9,285 nt of DNA from Betaproteobacteria bacterium (lineage in GTDB: Bacteria > Pseudomonadota > Gammaproteobacteria > Burkholderiales > SG8-39), in the NCBI GenBank assembly GCA_005888925.1, contig VBCP01000380.1:4910-14194 (forward strand). Reading direction: 5' to 3'. The position numbers and the translations under genes are program-made. The notes beneath the pieces were generated by a model. The model worked only from the letters and a program-made list of their open reading frames with translations, had not been told where the DNA came from and did not search any database. Positions 1 to 6,104 of this stretch are shown in pieces (position 1 is the stretch's first letter; every line of letters begins with the position of its first letter).

Positions 1-395
1 CCGGTGACCGCCTTCTGCGCGGCCTTCTTTTCCTTCTGCGCGACGTTGCCGAGCGAGACGATGCCCACCAGGCGCTTCTCGCGGTTCACCACCGGCAGGC
101 GGCGCACCTGCTCGTCGGCCATGTTCTTCGCCACGTGGTCGAGCTCCTCGTCCTCGTAGCAGTAGAGCACCTGCTCCGTGGTCATCACTTCGCGCACCGG
201 CGTATCGGGGCCTTTGCCGGTCGCCACCGCGCGGATGGCGATGTCCCGGTCGGTGATCATGCCGACCAGGCGATCGTTGTCGCCCACCGGTATGGACCCG
301 GCATTGATCTCGTCCATGATTTTCGCCACGTCGCGGATGCTCTGTCCCGGACTGGCGATGCGCACTTCGCGCGTCATTGCTTCGCTGACTCGCAT
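1..395 (-). CDS. CBS-domain pair protein, 3' end cut by window edge
   Basis: Small stand-alone protein with two CBS domains, a fold that usually binds adenine nucleotides and acts as an energy or stress sensor. The reading frame is open from an ATG at 395 to the window edge, giving 131 complete codons and no stop. The first CBS unit covers about residues 1-60, with SIPVGDNDRLVGMITDRDI at 34-52; the second starts near 66 and holds RRLPVVNREKRLVGIVS at 98-114. The lysine-rich tail (from residue 121) continues past the edge. The start is supported by AAGGAGA five bases before the ATG. It follows the two-helix membrane gene with only 19 bases between them, so the two are probably cotranscribed. 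What the protein regulates cannot be told from sequence. Confidence 0.88.
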   Translation of the reverse strand, partial: MRVSEAMTREVRIASPGQSIRDVAKIMDEINAGSIPVGDNDRLVGMITDRDIAIRAVATGKGPDTPVREVMTTEQVLYCYEDEELDHVAKNMADEQVRRLPVVNREKRLVGIVSLGNVAQKEKKAAQKAVT

Positions 396-414
396 TGTGT
401 CTCCTTCCTTGGGG

Positions 415-789
415 TTATTCCCTCTTAGTCCCAAGCAAGAGATAGACCGCAAATGTCAGAACGGTGACGGTCACTGCAATGCTCGAACCCACGGCGAACG
501 CCGCCGCCGGGATGATGAAGAATTTCGCCTGCGCGGCGAGCGCCTCGGTCGGCGCGATGGCGAGGAACAGGCTCGCGGCGATCATTACCCAGCGGCGGAT
601 GTAGTGCACGAGGACCCAGCGCATCGAGCGGTTGTATGAAAGCGCGCGCTCGCGCGCCGGCGGCGGGCCGCTGGACGCATCCTTGAATAACGCGAACGGA
701 TGGAGGTAAAGCGCGAGTTGCTGCGGCAGCGGCAGCCGCTCGCGCCGCTCGCGGATCAGCAGGGATTCGACGTCGCCATCTTGCCGCAT
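415..789 (-). CDS. Two-helix inner-membrane protein, unknown function
   Basis: Hypothetical protein of 124 residues that I do not recognise. The N-terminal third is charged and arginine-rich, with a proline-rich stretch near 41-46, and is likely cytoplasmic. Two hydrophobic segments follow, about residues 67-84 and 90-118, separated by a short turn, and the protein ends in a short basic tail (TKRE). The conserved-looking part begins around residue 57 (MRWVLVHYIRRWVM), so a shorter product starting at that internal Met is possible. The ATG at 789 is preceded by a weak AGGCGAAG ribosome site. It lies 19 bases upstream of the CBS-pair gene on the same strand, so they probably form one transcript and the membrane protein may be a partner of the CBS sensor; that link is inference. 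Confidence 0.7.
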   Translation of the reverse strand: MRQDGDVESLLIRERRERLPLPQQLALYLHPFALFKDASSGPPPARERALSYNRSMRWVLVHYIRRWVMIAASLFLAIAPTEALAAQAKFFIIPAAAFAVGSSIAVTVTVLTFAVYLLLGTKRE

Positions 790-904
790 GCGCTAGCTTC
801 GCCTGAATGTGTTGCGCGAATCCACTTTCGTCGTAGCGCGCGCGGCGGAAGCCATGCACCATCATCGAGCATGGTGCGCGCCAGCAGACCCCTAATGAGC
901 CGAA

Positions 905-1210
905 TTAACGGCTGGAACCGCTCGCGCCCGCGCCAGTTTTGACGCTGCCGCCTCTCTTCAGGCAAAGCTCTTTTTCCGGCCCGAACAGCTCGTCGCACGA
1001 CTTCTTGGGCGGCTGCTCGGCGCGGCCGAGCTGCTCGCGCATGCTCTTTTCTTCGGCGATGCAGCGCTCGCGCTCGACGCCCGCAAGCGCCTCGCACTGG
1101 CTGCGCACGATCGGCGGGTCCGCTTCGGGGCGGCGCTCGCTATCGCGCGGCGCCTGGGCGAGCGCCGTGGAAGCGGCGGCGAAAATCAGAATGCCAAAAA
1201 AGCGCATCAT
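905..1210 (-). CDS. Small secreted protein with two CX10C units
   Basis: Predicted periplasmic protein of 101 residues. The N-terminus MMRFFGILIFAAASTALAQA looks like a signal peptide with cleavage after the Ala-x-Ala near residue 18-20. The mature part is hydrophilic and has exactly four cysteines, at 39, 50, 72 and 83. These form two similar units, QCEALAGVERERC and SCDELFGPEKELC, each with ten residues between the cysteines, which suggests an internal duplication and either two disulfide-pinned helices or a metal site. The tail is Gly/Ser-rich. There are two adjacent ATG codons (1210 and 1207) and no strong ribosome site. It faces away from the plus-strand membrane gene at 1314. No named family recognised. 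Confidence 0.65.
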   Translation of the reverse strand: MMRFFGILIFAAASTALAQAPRDSERRPEADPPIVRSQCEALAGVERERCIAEEKSMREQLGRAEQPPKKSCDELFGPEKELCLKRGGSVKTGAGASGSSR

Positions 1211-1313
1211 CTAGATGCGACACCGTGCATGCGCAGTGGTTCGGCCCGAGCAGGCGAGCCGATTGCAGTCGGCGCGGCGTTGAACCGTATCTTCGGCGAC
1301 GAGTCAATCGCTC

Positions 1314-1781
1314 ATGGATACCCATGCGCTGCATCACTATCCGGCGAGCGGCGAGCTCGCACGCTGGATCGTAGTTGGCTTTCTCGCTGGCGCAGCTTCG
1401 GTGCTGCTCTTCCACCAGGGCATGCTCGCCGTACTGCATGCAATCAATTTCGCCGAACGTGCGCCCTATTCGTTCGCGCCGACCGCGCCCTTTGGCGTGC
1501 CGCAGCTATGGTCGCTCGCATTCTGGGGCGCCGTATGGGGCGCGGTGCTCGCGGCAACGCTCGGACGGCTCGACGGCGCGCGGCTGCTCGCCGGCGCGGT
1601 CGTGTTCGGCGCCATCCTGCCGACGCTTGTCGCGTGGTTCTTCGTCGCGCCGCTCAAGGGCCAGCCGATCGCCGCAGCGGGCGTGCCGGCAGCCATGGCG
1701 GTCGGCCTCATGGTCAACGCGGCTTGGGGGCTCGGTACCGGGATCGGTCTCGCGCTCTTCGGCAGACGCCATGTCCATTGA
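1314..1781 (+). CDS. Four-helix inner-membrane protein, unknown function
   Basis: Protein of 155 residues with four predicted membrane helices at about 18-44, 65-84, 91-114 and 123-150. The loop between helices 1 and 2 holds APYSFAPTAPFGVPQLWSL, and PLKGQP lies between helices 3 and 4; these motifs feel familiar from unnamed membrane proteins of Burkholderiales-like genomes, but I cannot assign a function. The ATG at 1314 has only a weak ribosome site. The gene overlaps the longest possible form of the next gene (ATG 1771) and ends eight bases before its preferred start at 1789, so translational coupling is likely. It is divergent from the small CX10C gene, with about 100 bases between them that probably hold both promoters. 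Confidence 0.75.
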   Translation: MDTHALHHYPASGELARWIVVGFLAGAASVLLFHQGMLAVLHAINFAERAPYSFAPTAPFGVPQLWSLAFWGAVWGAVLAATLGRLDGARLLAGAVVFGAILPTLVAWFFVAPLKGQPIAAAGVPAAMAVGLMVNAAWGLGTGIGLALFGRRHVH

Positions 1782-1788
1782 AGGCGTG

Positions 1789-2412
1789 ATGAAGCTGATT
1801 GCAAGCACCGCGCTCATGCTGCCTTGCGCTGCCTTCGGGGCGAACCCGGTCCCCGGCCTGCACCCGGAAGAAGCGTATCCGGACAACATCCCGCCCATGG
1901 CTTCGCCGGGGCCGTACACGGCGTTCATCAAACAGGTTCAGGAGAAGCTGCATGGGTACGGCTTTGACGCCGGGCCGATCAGCGGTGACTTCGGCCCCAA
2001 GACACAGGCCGCACTGGCGCAATTCCAGCTGTCCAGACTGGTGCCGGCGAGCGGCATGCTCGATGAGCGGACGCTGAGCGAGCTCGGCGTCGAGCGCGCT
2101 GCAGAACAGTCAGACAGCGCGGCCGCATCGTCGGCCGGCATCCCCGATTGGCAAACTCTCGTGGATGACGCAGCTACGATCGAGACCGGCCAGCGGGCAT
2201 TGCGAGCCGCCGGCTATGACGCCGGACCGGCGGACGGGACTCTCAATGCCAGGACGGTGGCGGCGGTGAAGCAGGCGCAGAAAGACCGCGAGCTCGAGCC
2301 CACCGGAGAGCTTGACCGCCGCACGCTCGCCGCGCTTGGCATCGATGTCGAGCGGAGCGCCGCGGCGGGCGGTTCGGCGCCCGGCGCGACGAGGCCCGGG
2401 CCGAGCGATTGA
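1789..2412 (+). CDS. Secreted protein with two peptidoglycan-binding repeats
   Basis: Exported 207-residue protein with two PG_binding_1-type repeats, three-helix modules that usually anchor cell-wall enzymes to peptidoglycan. Repeat 1 is about residues 46-100 (GFDAGPISGDFGPKTQAAL in its core) and repeat 2 about 131-185 (GYDAGPADGTLNARTVAAV). A 30-residue Ala/Ser-rich linker joins them and a Gly/Pro tail ends the protein. No catalytic domain is present, so it may act as a binding or scaffolding protein. I chose the ATG at 1789 because it gives a clean signal peptide (MKLIASTALMLPCAAFGA) and has GAAGG four bases upstream; an in-frame ATG at 1771 would add six residues ahead of it. It sits directly behind the four-helix membrane gene and its end overlaps the presumed start of the THEP1 gene. 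Confidence 0.85.
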   Translation: MKLIASTALMLPCAAFGANPVPGLHPEEAYPDNIPPMASPGPYTAFIKQVQEKLHGYGFDAGPISGDFGPKTQAALAQFQLSRLVPASGMLDERTLSELGVERAAEQSDSAAASSAGIPDWQTLVDDAATIETGQRALRAAGYDAGPADGTLNARTVAAVKQAQKDRELEPTGELDRRTLAALGIDVERSAAAGGSAPGATRPGPSD

Positions 2413-2928
2413 CCGCCAACATCTGCTGCTCACCGCGGTCCCCGGCGCCGGCAAGACCACGGTCATCCGCCGAGTGGCCGAGAGCCTGGCCGGCCAACGC
2501 TTGGCGGGTTCTACACCGAGGAGATGCGCACGCGCGGCGAGCGCCGCGGCTTCCGGCTGATCGCCTTCGACGGTGAGCAGGCCGTCATCGCTCATGTCGA
2601 CTTTCCGAGAGCGCACCGCGTGGGCAAATACGGCGTCGACGTGGACGCGATCGACCGGGCGGCAGAATCGGCGCTGACCCCGCACCGCGGCATCGGCCTC
2701 TATCTCGTCGACGAGATCGGCAAGATGGAATGCCTGTCGCAGCGCTTCGTCTCGCGCATGCGCGACCTGCTCTCAGGCCGCGTAATGCTCGTCGCCACCG
2801 TGGCGAAGCGCGGCGCGGGCTTCATCGCCGAGGTCAAGCGGCGCGAGGATTGCGAGCTATGGACGCTCGACCGCGCCAATCGCGACGCCGTTGCGGCGGA
2901 GATTCTGGCCTGGCTCGCTAACCGCTGA
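2345..2928 (+). pseudogene. THEP1-family NTPase, frameshifted
   Basis: Resembles the THEP1 nucleoside-triphosphatase family (NTPase_1), P-loop enzymes that hydrolyse NTPs and whose cellular role is poorly known. The Walker A part (HLLLTAVPGAGKTTVIRRV, near 2420-2476) is in one frame. The rest is one frame away from about 2503 on: GGFYTEEMRTRGERRGF, VGKYGVDVDAID, a Walker B-like YLVDEIGKMECLSQRF and a normal C-terminus ending at 2928. Adding one base in GGCGGGTTCTAC (about 2503-2513) would join LAG to FYTEE exactly as the family expects, so a single-base deletion is the simplest explanation. The start is unclear: the ATG at 2345 lies inside the previous gene, and an ATT near 2408 would fit the family length better. 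The downstream half could be read from an ATG at 2524 but would lack the P-loop and be inactive. Confidence 0.8.
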
Positions 2929-3024
2929 TGCGGTTTCCACTCGCGGCCGCGGTCTGCAAGCGACGCGCCCGAACCGCGACTCGCGGCGCGCTGTCCAACC
3001 GTAAAGGGGAAGCAGGAGGCGTTT

Positions 3025-3243
3025 ATGGATGCGATGGGTCTGCTGGTTGTACTGGCGGCGCTGGGCGTCGCGGTCGCACTCTTCAACGGGATCCTGTCCA
3101 TGGCGTATGGCGGCGAAGCCGATCAGCGCGAGAGCCATCGGCACATGTTCAAACGCGTTGCCTGGCAGGGGCTCGCGATATTGCTCGTGCTCATTGCGCT
3201 GGTTGCGAGCCGGCTGGTAGAACGCGGCATCAGCCCGGTATAA
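3025..3243 (+). CDS. Twin-helix HIG1-like small membrane protein
   Basis: Protein of 72 residues with two membrane helices, about 4-26 and 46-63, joined by a charged loop (GGEADQRESHRHMFKRV). The layout, with SMAYGG at the end of helix 1 and RVAWQGLAILL entering helix 2, resembles bacterial HIG1-domain proteins, some of which associate with respiratory complexes. DUF2909-type twin-helix proteins look similar and cannot be excluded. The ATG at 3025 has a strong AGGAGG five bases upstream. It lies 96 bases after the THEP1 gene; that gap shows only GC-rich sequence without a clear hairpin, so it may have its own promoter. Confidence 0.75.
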   Translation: MDAMGLLVVLAALGVAVALFNGILSMAYGGEADQRESHRHMFKRVAWQGLAILLVLIALVASRLVERGISPV

Positions 3244-3303
3244 GCAAATCGCCCGGACGTAGGCGCCGATCGGGTCGGGCACCCCGAAAGCAGGGGTTCG
3301 TTC

Positions 3304-3579
3304 ATGGGCTTGCCCCGCTTCAGCGTGGAACGGACTTTGCAACGCACAGATATGCTGCCCACTCACGACGTCGATTGCCCGGCATGCGGCAAGTTTCTCT
3401 ATACCGCGTTCTCGCTTGAGGACGTGCTCGCCGCCGAAGCGCCGACGAGCCCGAAGGTCGAGAGCGACGCCGGCGGCGATTACCTGCGCTGCAAACACTG
3501 CGGCGCGCGTGTGCCCATGAAGCGCATCACCACCAGCGGAGGTGTAGGGTTTCGCGTCGCCGATCCGGCACCGCGCTAG
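3304..3579 (+). CDS. Small zinc-ribbon protein, unknown function
   Basis: Protein of 91 residues with two Cys pairs, CPACG (C25, C28) and CKHCG (C63, C66), spaced like a zinc ribbon. About 34 residues lie between the knuckles, including an acidic stretch. The C-terminus is short and polar, with no helix or export signal, so it is likely cytoplasmic. An AGGGG about eight bases before ATG 3304 supports this start; ATG 3352 (MLPTHDVDCPACG) would begin just ahead of the first knuckle and is a reasonable alternative. Its stop codon overlaps the stop of a possible convergent minus-strand small ORF. Function not recognised; zinc binding is inferred from the Cys pattern only. Confidence 0.65.
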   Translation: MGLPRFSVERTLQRTDMLPTHDVDCPACGKFLYTAFSLEDVLAAEAPTSPKVESDAGGDYLRCKHCGARVPMKRITTSGGVGFRVADPAPR

Positions 3580-3704
3580 TTCGGCGTTTTCTTGCGCCGG
3601 CCGAACACGATCCAGGCAAGCGGGACCGTGCTCAGCACGCCGATTGCCGCCAGCGTCCAGCCCACGGCTTTGCGCTTGTCGCTTGTCGCCCAGCAGCAGT
3701 GCAA
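3576..3704 (-). CDS. Possible 42-residue single-helix membrane peptide
   Basis: Short reading frame starting at a TTG (3704) with AAGGAG eight bases upstream, ending in TAG at 3576. After a polar start rich in Lys/Arg (SDKRKAVGW) it has one convincing membrane helix, TLAAIGVLSTVPLAWIVF, and a basic end (GRRKKTPN). This is the only frame in the stretch that looks like protein. It sits at the end of the stress operon, downstream of the damaged CBS gene. A 7-base tandem duplication (GACAAGC twice, 3674-3687) lies in its N-terminal part; removing one copy would join the helix to a different upstream frame reading LALLLGDKR, so it may instead be the tail of a longer broken gene. Confidence 0.4.
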   Translation of the reverse strand: MHCCWATSDKRKAVGWTLAAIGVLSTVPLAWIVFGRRKKTPN

Positions 3705-3998
3705 GCCCTGCTCTCCTTGGTCAATGCTCGGCGTTCCTCGCTCTCCCGGCGGGTACCGCGCTCGACCACAGCGGCGAGCGCCGACATCTCTTCGCCGAAA
3801 AGCTGGAGCAGGTCGTCAGCGGCCACCAGGCCCACGAGCGCCCGACGCATCCACGACCGGCAGCAGCCGGCCGCCGGTCCTGTCGGCGACGACCAGGCTG
3901 CCGATGTGATGCTGGCGCATCAGCCTCGCCGCATCGGCCACGCTTTCGTTGCGGCCGATGAAGACGACTTCGCGGCTGCAGATTTCTCCGATTGCCAT
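3632..3998 (-). pseudogene. CBS-pair gene with internal deletion and frameshift
   Basis: Starts at an ATG (3998) five bases after the Hsp20 stop. The first 54 codons give a normal CBS start (MAIGEICSREVVFIG, ADAARLMRQHHIGSLVV), then GGRLLPVVDASG, after which the frame runs to a stop at 3816. In another frame the protein resumes from about 3839 with ALVGLVAADDLLQLFGEEM and a charged helix ending near 3728; that frame has no stop until 3632. Relatives of this type have about 140-150 residues and two full CBS units. Here the end of unit 1 and the start of unit 2, roughly 65 residues, appear to be missing, with the joint at the LPV motif that both units share. So one hybrid CBS unit remains and it is also out of frame. 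It is different from the CBS protein at 1-395. Confidence 0.72.
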
Positions 3999-4003
3999 GT
4001 GGT

Positions 4004-4426
4004 TCAGGCCACCGAGATGCGGCGCGTTGCCGCGCCCGCCCTCTTCGGCAACGTCAGGTTGAGCACGCCGTCCTTGTATTCGGCCTTCGCGCCCTGGGCG
4101 TCGACGTCGCTCGGCAGCTCGAAGCCGCGGCTCACCACGCCGTAGCTGCACTCGCTGTAGATCACCTGCCCGCCCTGCTTCTCTTCCCGGTCGGCCTTGC
4201 GCTCGGCGCGCACCGACACATGGCTGCCTTCCACGTCGACATGGATGTCCTCCTTCTTCACGCCGGGTATTTCGGCGCGCACCTTGTAGGTCTTGTCGTC
4301 CTCCTTGACGTCGAGCTTGATCTGCAGCTCGGAGCCTGCCGCGGTGCCGAGCGGCCTGACGAAGAATCCGCGGGTGAGTTCGTTGAAGAGATCTTCGTAA
4401 GGGGTATAGCGCGTGATATTTGCCAT
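4004..4426 (-). CDS. hsp20: Hsp20/alpha-crystallin small heat-shock protein
   Basis: ATP-independent chaperone of 140 residues that holds unfolding proteins in the cytoplasm until other chaperones refold them. The alpha-crystallin domain covers about residues 36-128, with AEIPGVKKEDIHVDVEG at 51-67, SRGFELPSDVDAQGAKAEYK at 99-118 and the signature DGVLNLTLPK at 119-128. The short tail RRISVA keeps the I-x-V motif used for oligomer assembly. The N-terminal arm is short. AAAGGAGG six bases before the ATG is a strong ribosome site and overlaps the stop of the HPF-cold-shock gene, so the two are coupled. Length and motifs are normal; the gene is intact. I saw no clear heat-shock sigma promoter directly upstream, since the gene is internal to an operon. 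Confidence 0.95.
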   Translation of the reverse strand: MANITRYTPYEDLFNELTRGFFVRPLGTAAGSELQIKLDVKEDDKTYKVRAEIPGVKKEDIHVDVEGSHVSVRAERKADREEKQGGQVIYSECSYGVVSRGFELPSDVDAQGAKAEYKDGVLNLTLPKRAGAATRRISVA

Positions 4427-4439
4427 GGTCCGCCTCCTT

Positions 4440-5018
4440 TCATTCAGTTGATCTGACGCCGGGCTTCGCTACGACCTGGACGCTGCTCGCCTGCGGGCCC
4501 TCTTCGCCCTGCTCGGCGGCAAAGCGCACTTCGGTACCGACCGTGAGGCGCTCGAAGTCGTTGTGCAGCACGCTGTTGCGATGGAAGTAGAACTGGCGGT
4601 CGTCGTCCAGCCCGCGGATGAAGCCGTAGCCCTCCTCCGCGAAGAGCTTCTCCACCATCCCGTGCGGCTGGCCGTTGTGGGCCTTCTCCTCGCGCCGGCG
4701 CCGCGCGACCGTGCGCTTGAGCTGCGTCTCGATGGCGCCGAAGGCCTCGTTGATGATCGCCGGCAGCTGCGTCTGCATTTCGTGGATCTTCTTCTGTTTC
4801 TTCACCGCGAGGTCGTGCTGGCGCGGCACGCGCACCTCGACCATCACGCTGTAGCGGTTGCCCTTGCGCTGCGAGCTCTGCTCGCGCGTGAGCGTCACAT
4901 GGCAGCGCGTGATGTCCTGCGCGAATCTCTCGAGATGCTGCAGCCGCTCGGCGACGTAGTTCTCGACCCAGGCGCTGCGATCGATGCCGTTGAAGATCAC
5001 TTCGGGGACGACTTGCAT
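4440..5018 (-). CDS. HPF/RaiA-like ribosome factor fused to cold-shock domain
   Basis: Protein of 192 residues with two modules. Residues 2-108 resemble HPF/RaiA ribosome-hibernation factors, which bind the 30S decoding region and keep idle ribosomes stable; visible parts are NGIDRSAWVENYVAERLQHL, TRCHVTLTREQ, YSVMVEVRVP and a basic helix (KRTVARRRREEK). Residues 119-184 form a cold-shock domain with the RNA-binding motifs GYGFIRG (130-136) and FYFHRNSV (143-150). The fusion would bring a second RNA-binding surface to the ribosome. The ATG at 5018 is preceded by AGGAGG at five to six bases. The gene lies 14 bases after the DUF5335-like gene and directly ahead of Hsp20. HPF proteins of the long type carry a different C-terminal domain, so this is not that form. 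Confidence 0.9.
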   Translation of the reverse strand: MQVVPEVIFNGIDRSAWVENYVAERLQHLERFAQDITRCHVTLTREQSSQRKGNRYSVMVEVRVPRQHDLAVKKQKKIHEMQTQLPAIINEAFGAIETQLKRTVARRRREEKAHNGQPHGMVEKLFAEEGYGFIRGLDDDRQFYFHRNSVLHNDFERLTVGTEVRFAAEQGEEGPQASSVQVVAKPGVRSTE

Positions 5019-5032
5019 GAATCCTCCTGTTG

Positions 5033-5389
5033 TTAACGCTCCGAGGGCGCGATGCCGTCGAGCTCTTCGGGCAGCGCCGCGGCACGGAAGCGAAGGCGCG
5101 TGACGCCGCGCGCGGTGTCCAGATCGAGGCCGAGCTCCTCGCCCCGCGCGGTGACATCGACGCGCAGCGCTCGCGGCGCATCGACGCGCAGCACTTCGCC
5201 GTTGCCCAGATGGATCGCGATCGCGCCGTCCTCCGCCCCCAGCGACTCGAGCGGCTGGTCGACCGCGCGGGTGCGCTCGGGCGCCTCGCGCGGCCACTCC
5301 TCGACGGTGGCGAGCCAGCTGCGGTGGCGCCGGCCGAACGATGCGAGAAACTCGGGCCAGTCCTTGCGGGGAATTTCGCGCTGGTTCAT
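5033..5389 (-). CDS. DUF5335-like protein, unknown function
   Basis: Cytoplasmic protein of 118 residues that matches my memory of the DUF5335 family by its start (REIPRKDWPEFLASFGRRH, residues 4-22), an alternating beta-strand middle (AIAIHLGNGEVLRVDAP) and the LRFR element near 99-102. No catalytic motif is visible. The preferred ATG at 5389 overlaps the stop of the phosphoribosyltransferase gene in an ATGA arrangement, so translation is coupled and a strong ribosome site is not needed. The same frame remains open upstream to 5482, but that extension is just the shadow of the overlapping gene. Placement between a phosphoribosyltransferase and a ribosome-hibernation factor suggests a stress role, which is inference. 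Confidence 0.78.
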   Translation of the reverse strand: MNQREIPRKDWPEFLASFGRRHRSWLATVEEWPREAPERTRAVDQPLESLGAEDGAIAIHLGNGEVLRVDAPRALRVDVTARGEELGLDLDTARGVTRLRFRAAALPEELDGIAPSER

Positions 5390-6021
5390 GCCAGAAGCTC
5401 GCGCACTTCCGAATCCGACGTCTGCGAAAAATCGGCGTACCACTGACCGACCGCCGCGAAGTCCTCGGGCGAGCGCGCGCACACCACCTCGTCCGCCAGG
5501 CGCCGCATCGAAGCGCAGGTCTCCGCCGCTCCGGTTGGCACGGCGACCACCACCCGCGCGGGACCGAGTTCGCGCACCGCCTGCACCGCGGCCTTCATGG
5601 TCGAGCCGGTGGCGAGGCCGTCGTCCACGAGGATCACCGTCTTGCCGGCGAGCTCGAGCGGCGCGCGCGCACCGCGATACGCGTGCTCGCGCCGCTCGAG
5701 CTCGGCGAGCTCCTCGCGAGCGGTTTCCTCGATCGCGTGTGGCGGGATGCGGTACCAGTCGACGATGCTGTGGTTGAGCACCTGCACGCCGCCCGGGCCG
5801 ATCGCGCCCATCGCAAGCTCGCGGTGCCCGGGCACGCCCAGCTTTCGCACCACGAAGACGTCGAGCGGCGCGCGCAGCGCCTTCGATACCTCGTAGCCGA
5901 CCGGCACGCCGCCGCGCGGCAGGGCAAGAACCACCACGTCGCCGCGGTCTTTATAGCGTGCGAGCTCGGCGGCGAGGACCGCGCCCGCTTCGCGGCGGTT
6001 CGCGAACACTTGACCGTCCAT
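5386..6021 (-). CDS. Phosphoribosyltransferase-fold protein (COG1926-like)
   Basis: Protein of 211 residues with the type I phosphoribosyltransferase fold. It has ALPRGGVPVGYEVSKAL at 33-49, PLDVFVVRKLGVPGHRELAM at 52-71 and the PRPP-binding loop VILVDDGLATGST at 129-141, so the key acidic pair is intact. These stand-alone members often sit in dormancy and stress clusters; their substrate is not known, and it is not a recognised purine or pyrimidine salvage enzyme. The start is uncertain. ATG 6021 fits the family start (FANRREAG) but its GGAGG is only one base away; a GTG at 6063 would add 14 residues and lacks a ribosome site. It is the first gene of a minus-strand operon and diverges from the BON gene, with about 80 bases for both promoters. 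Confidence 0.87.
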   Translation of the reverse strand: MDGQVFANRREAGAVLAAELARYKDRGDVVVLALPRGGVPVGYEVSKALRAPLDVFVVRKLGVPGHRELAMGAIGPGGVQVLNHSIVDWYRIPPHAIEETAREELAELERREHAYRGARAPLELAGKTVILVDDGLATGSTMKAAVQAVRELGPARVVVAVPTGAAETCASMRRLADEVVCARSPEDFAAVGQWYADFSQTSDSEVRELLA

Positions 6022-6104
6022 ACCTCCAATCCGAGCAAAAATCGTTCGGGGCCGAGCCCGCACGTTATTTGCTGCGGCACTGACAGATAGACCACGGAGG
6101 ACCT

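Noticed and set aside
2495..2520. Programmed ribosomal frameshift in the THEP1 gene
   Set aside because: No slippery heptamer, no obvious downstream stem, and the family is read from a single frame elsewhere.
3816..4151. N-terminal extension of the second CBS gene upstream of ATG 3998
   Set aside because: The extension is an Arg-rich shadow of the Hsp20 gene; CBS homology begins at the ATG right behind the Hsp20 stop.
5052..5777. Long plus-strand open frame of 241 codons
   Set aside because: It lies opposite the phosphoribosyltransferase and DUF5335-like genes, is an Arg/Ser/Pro-rich translation typical of GC-rich antisense frames, and has no ribosome site or domain.
6022..6104. Heat-shock (sigma-32) promoter ahead of the stress operon
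   Set aside because: I could not find a convincing CTTGAA / CCCCAT pair at the right spacing; only a loose GC-rich near-palindrome is present.
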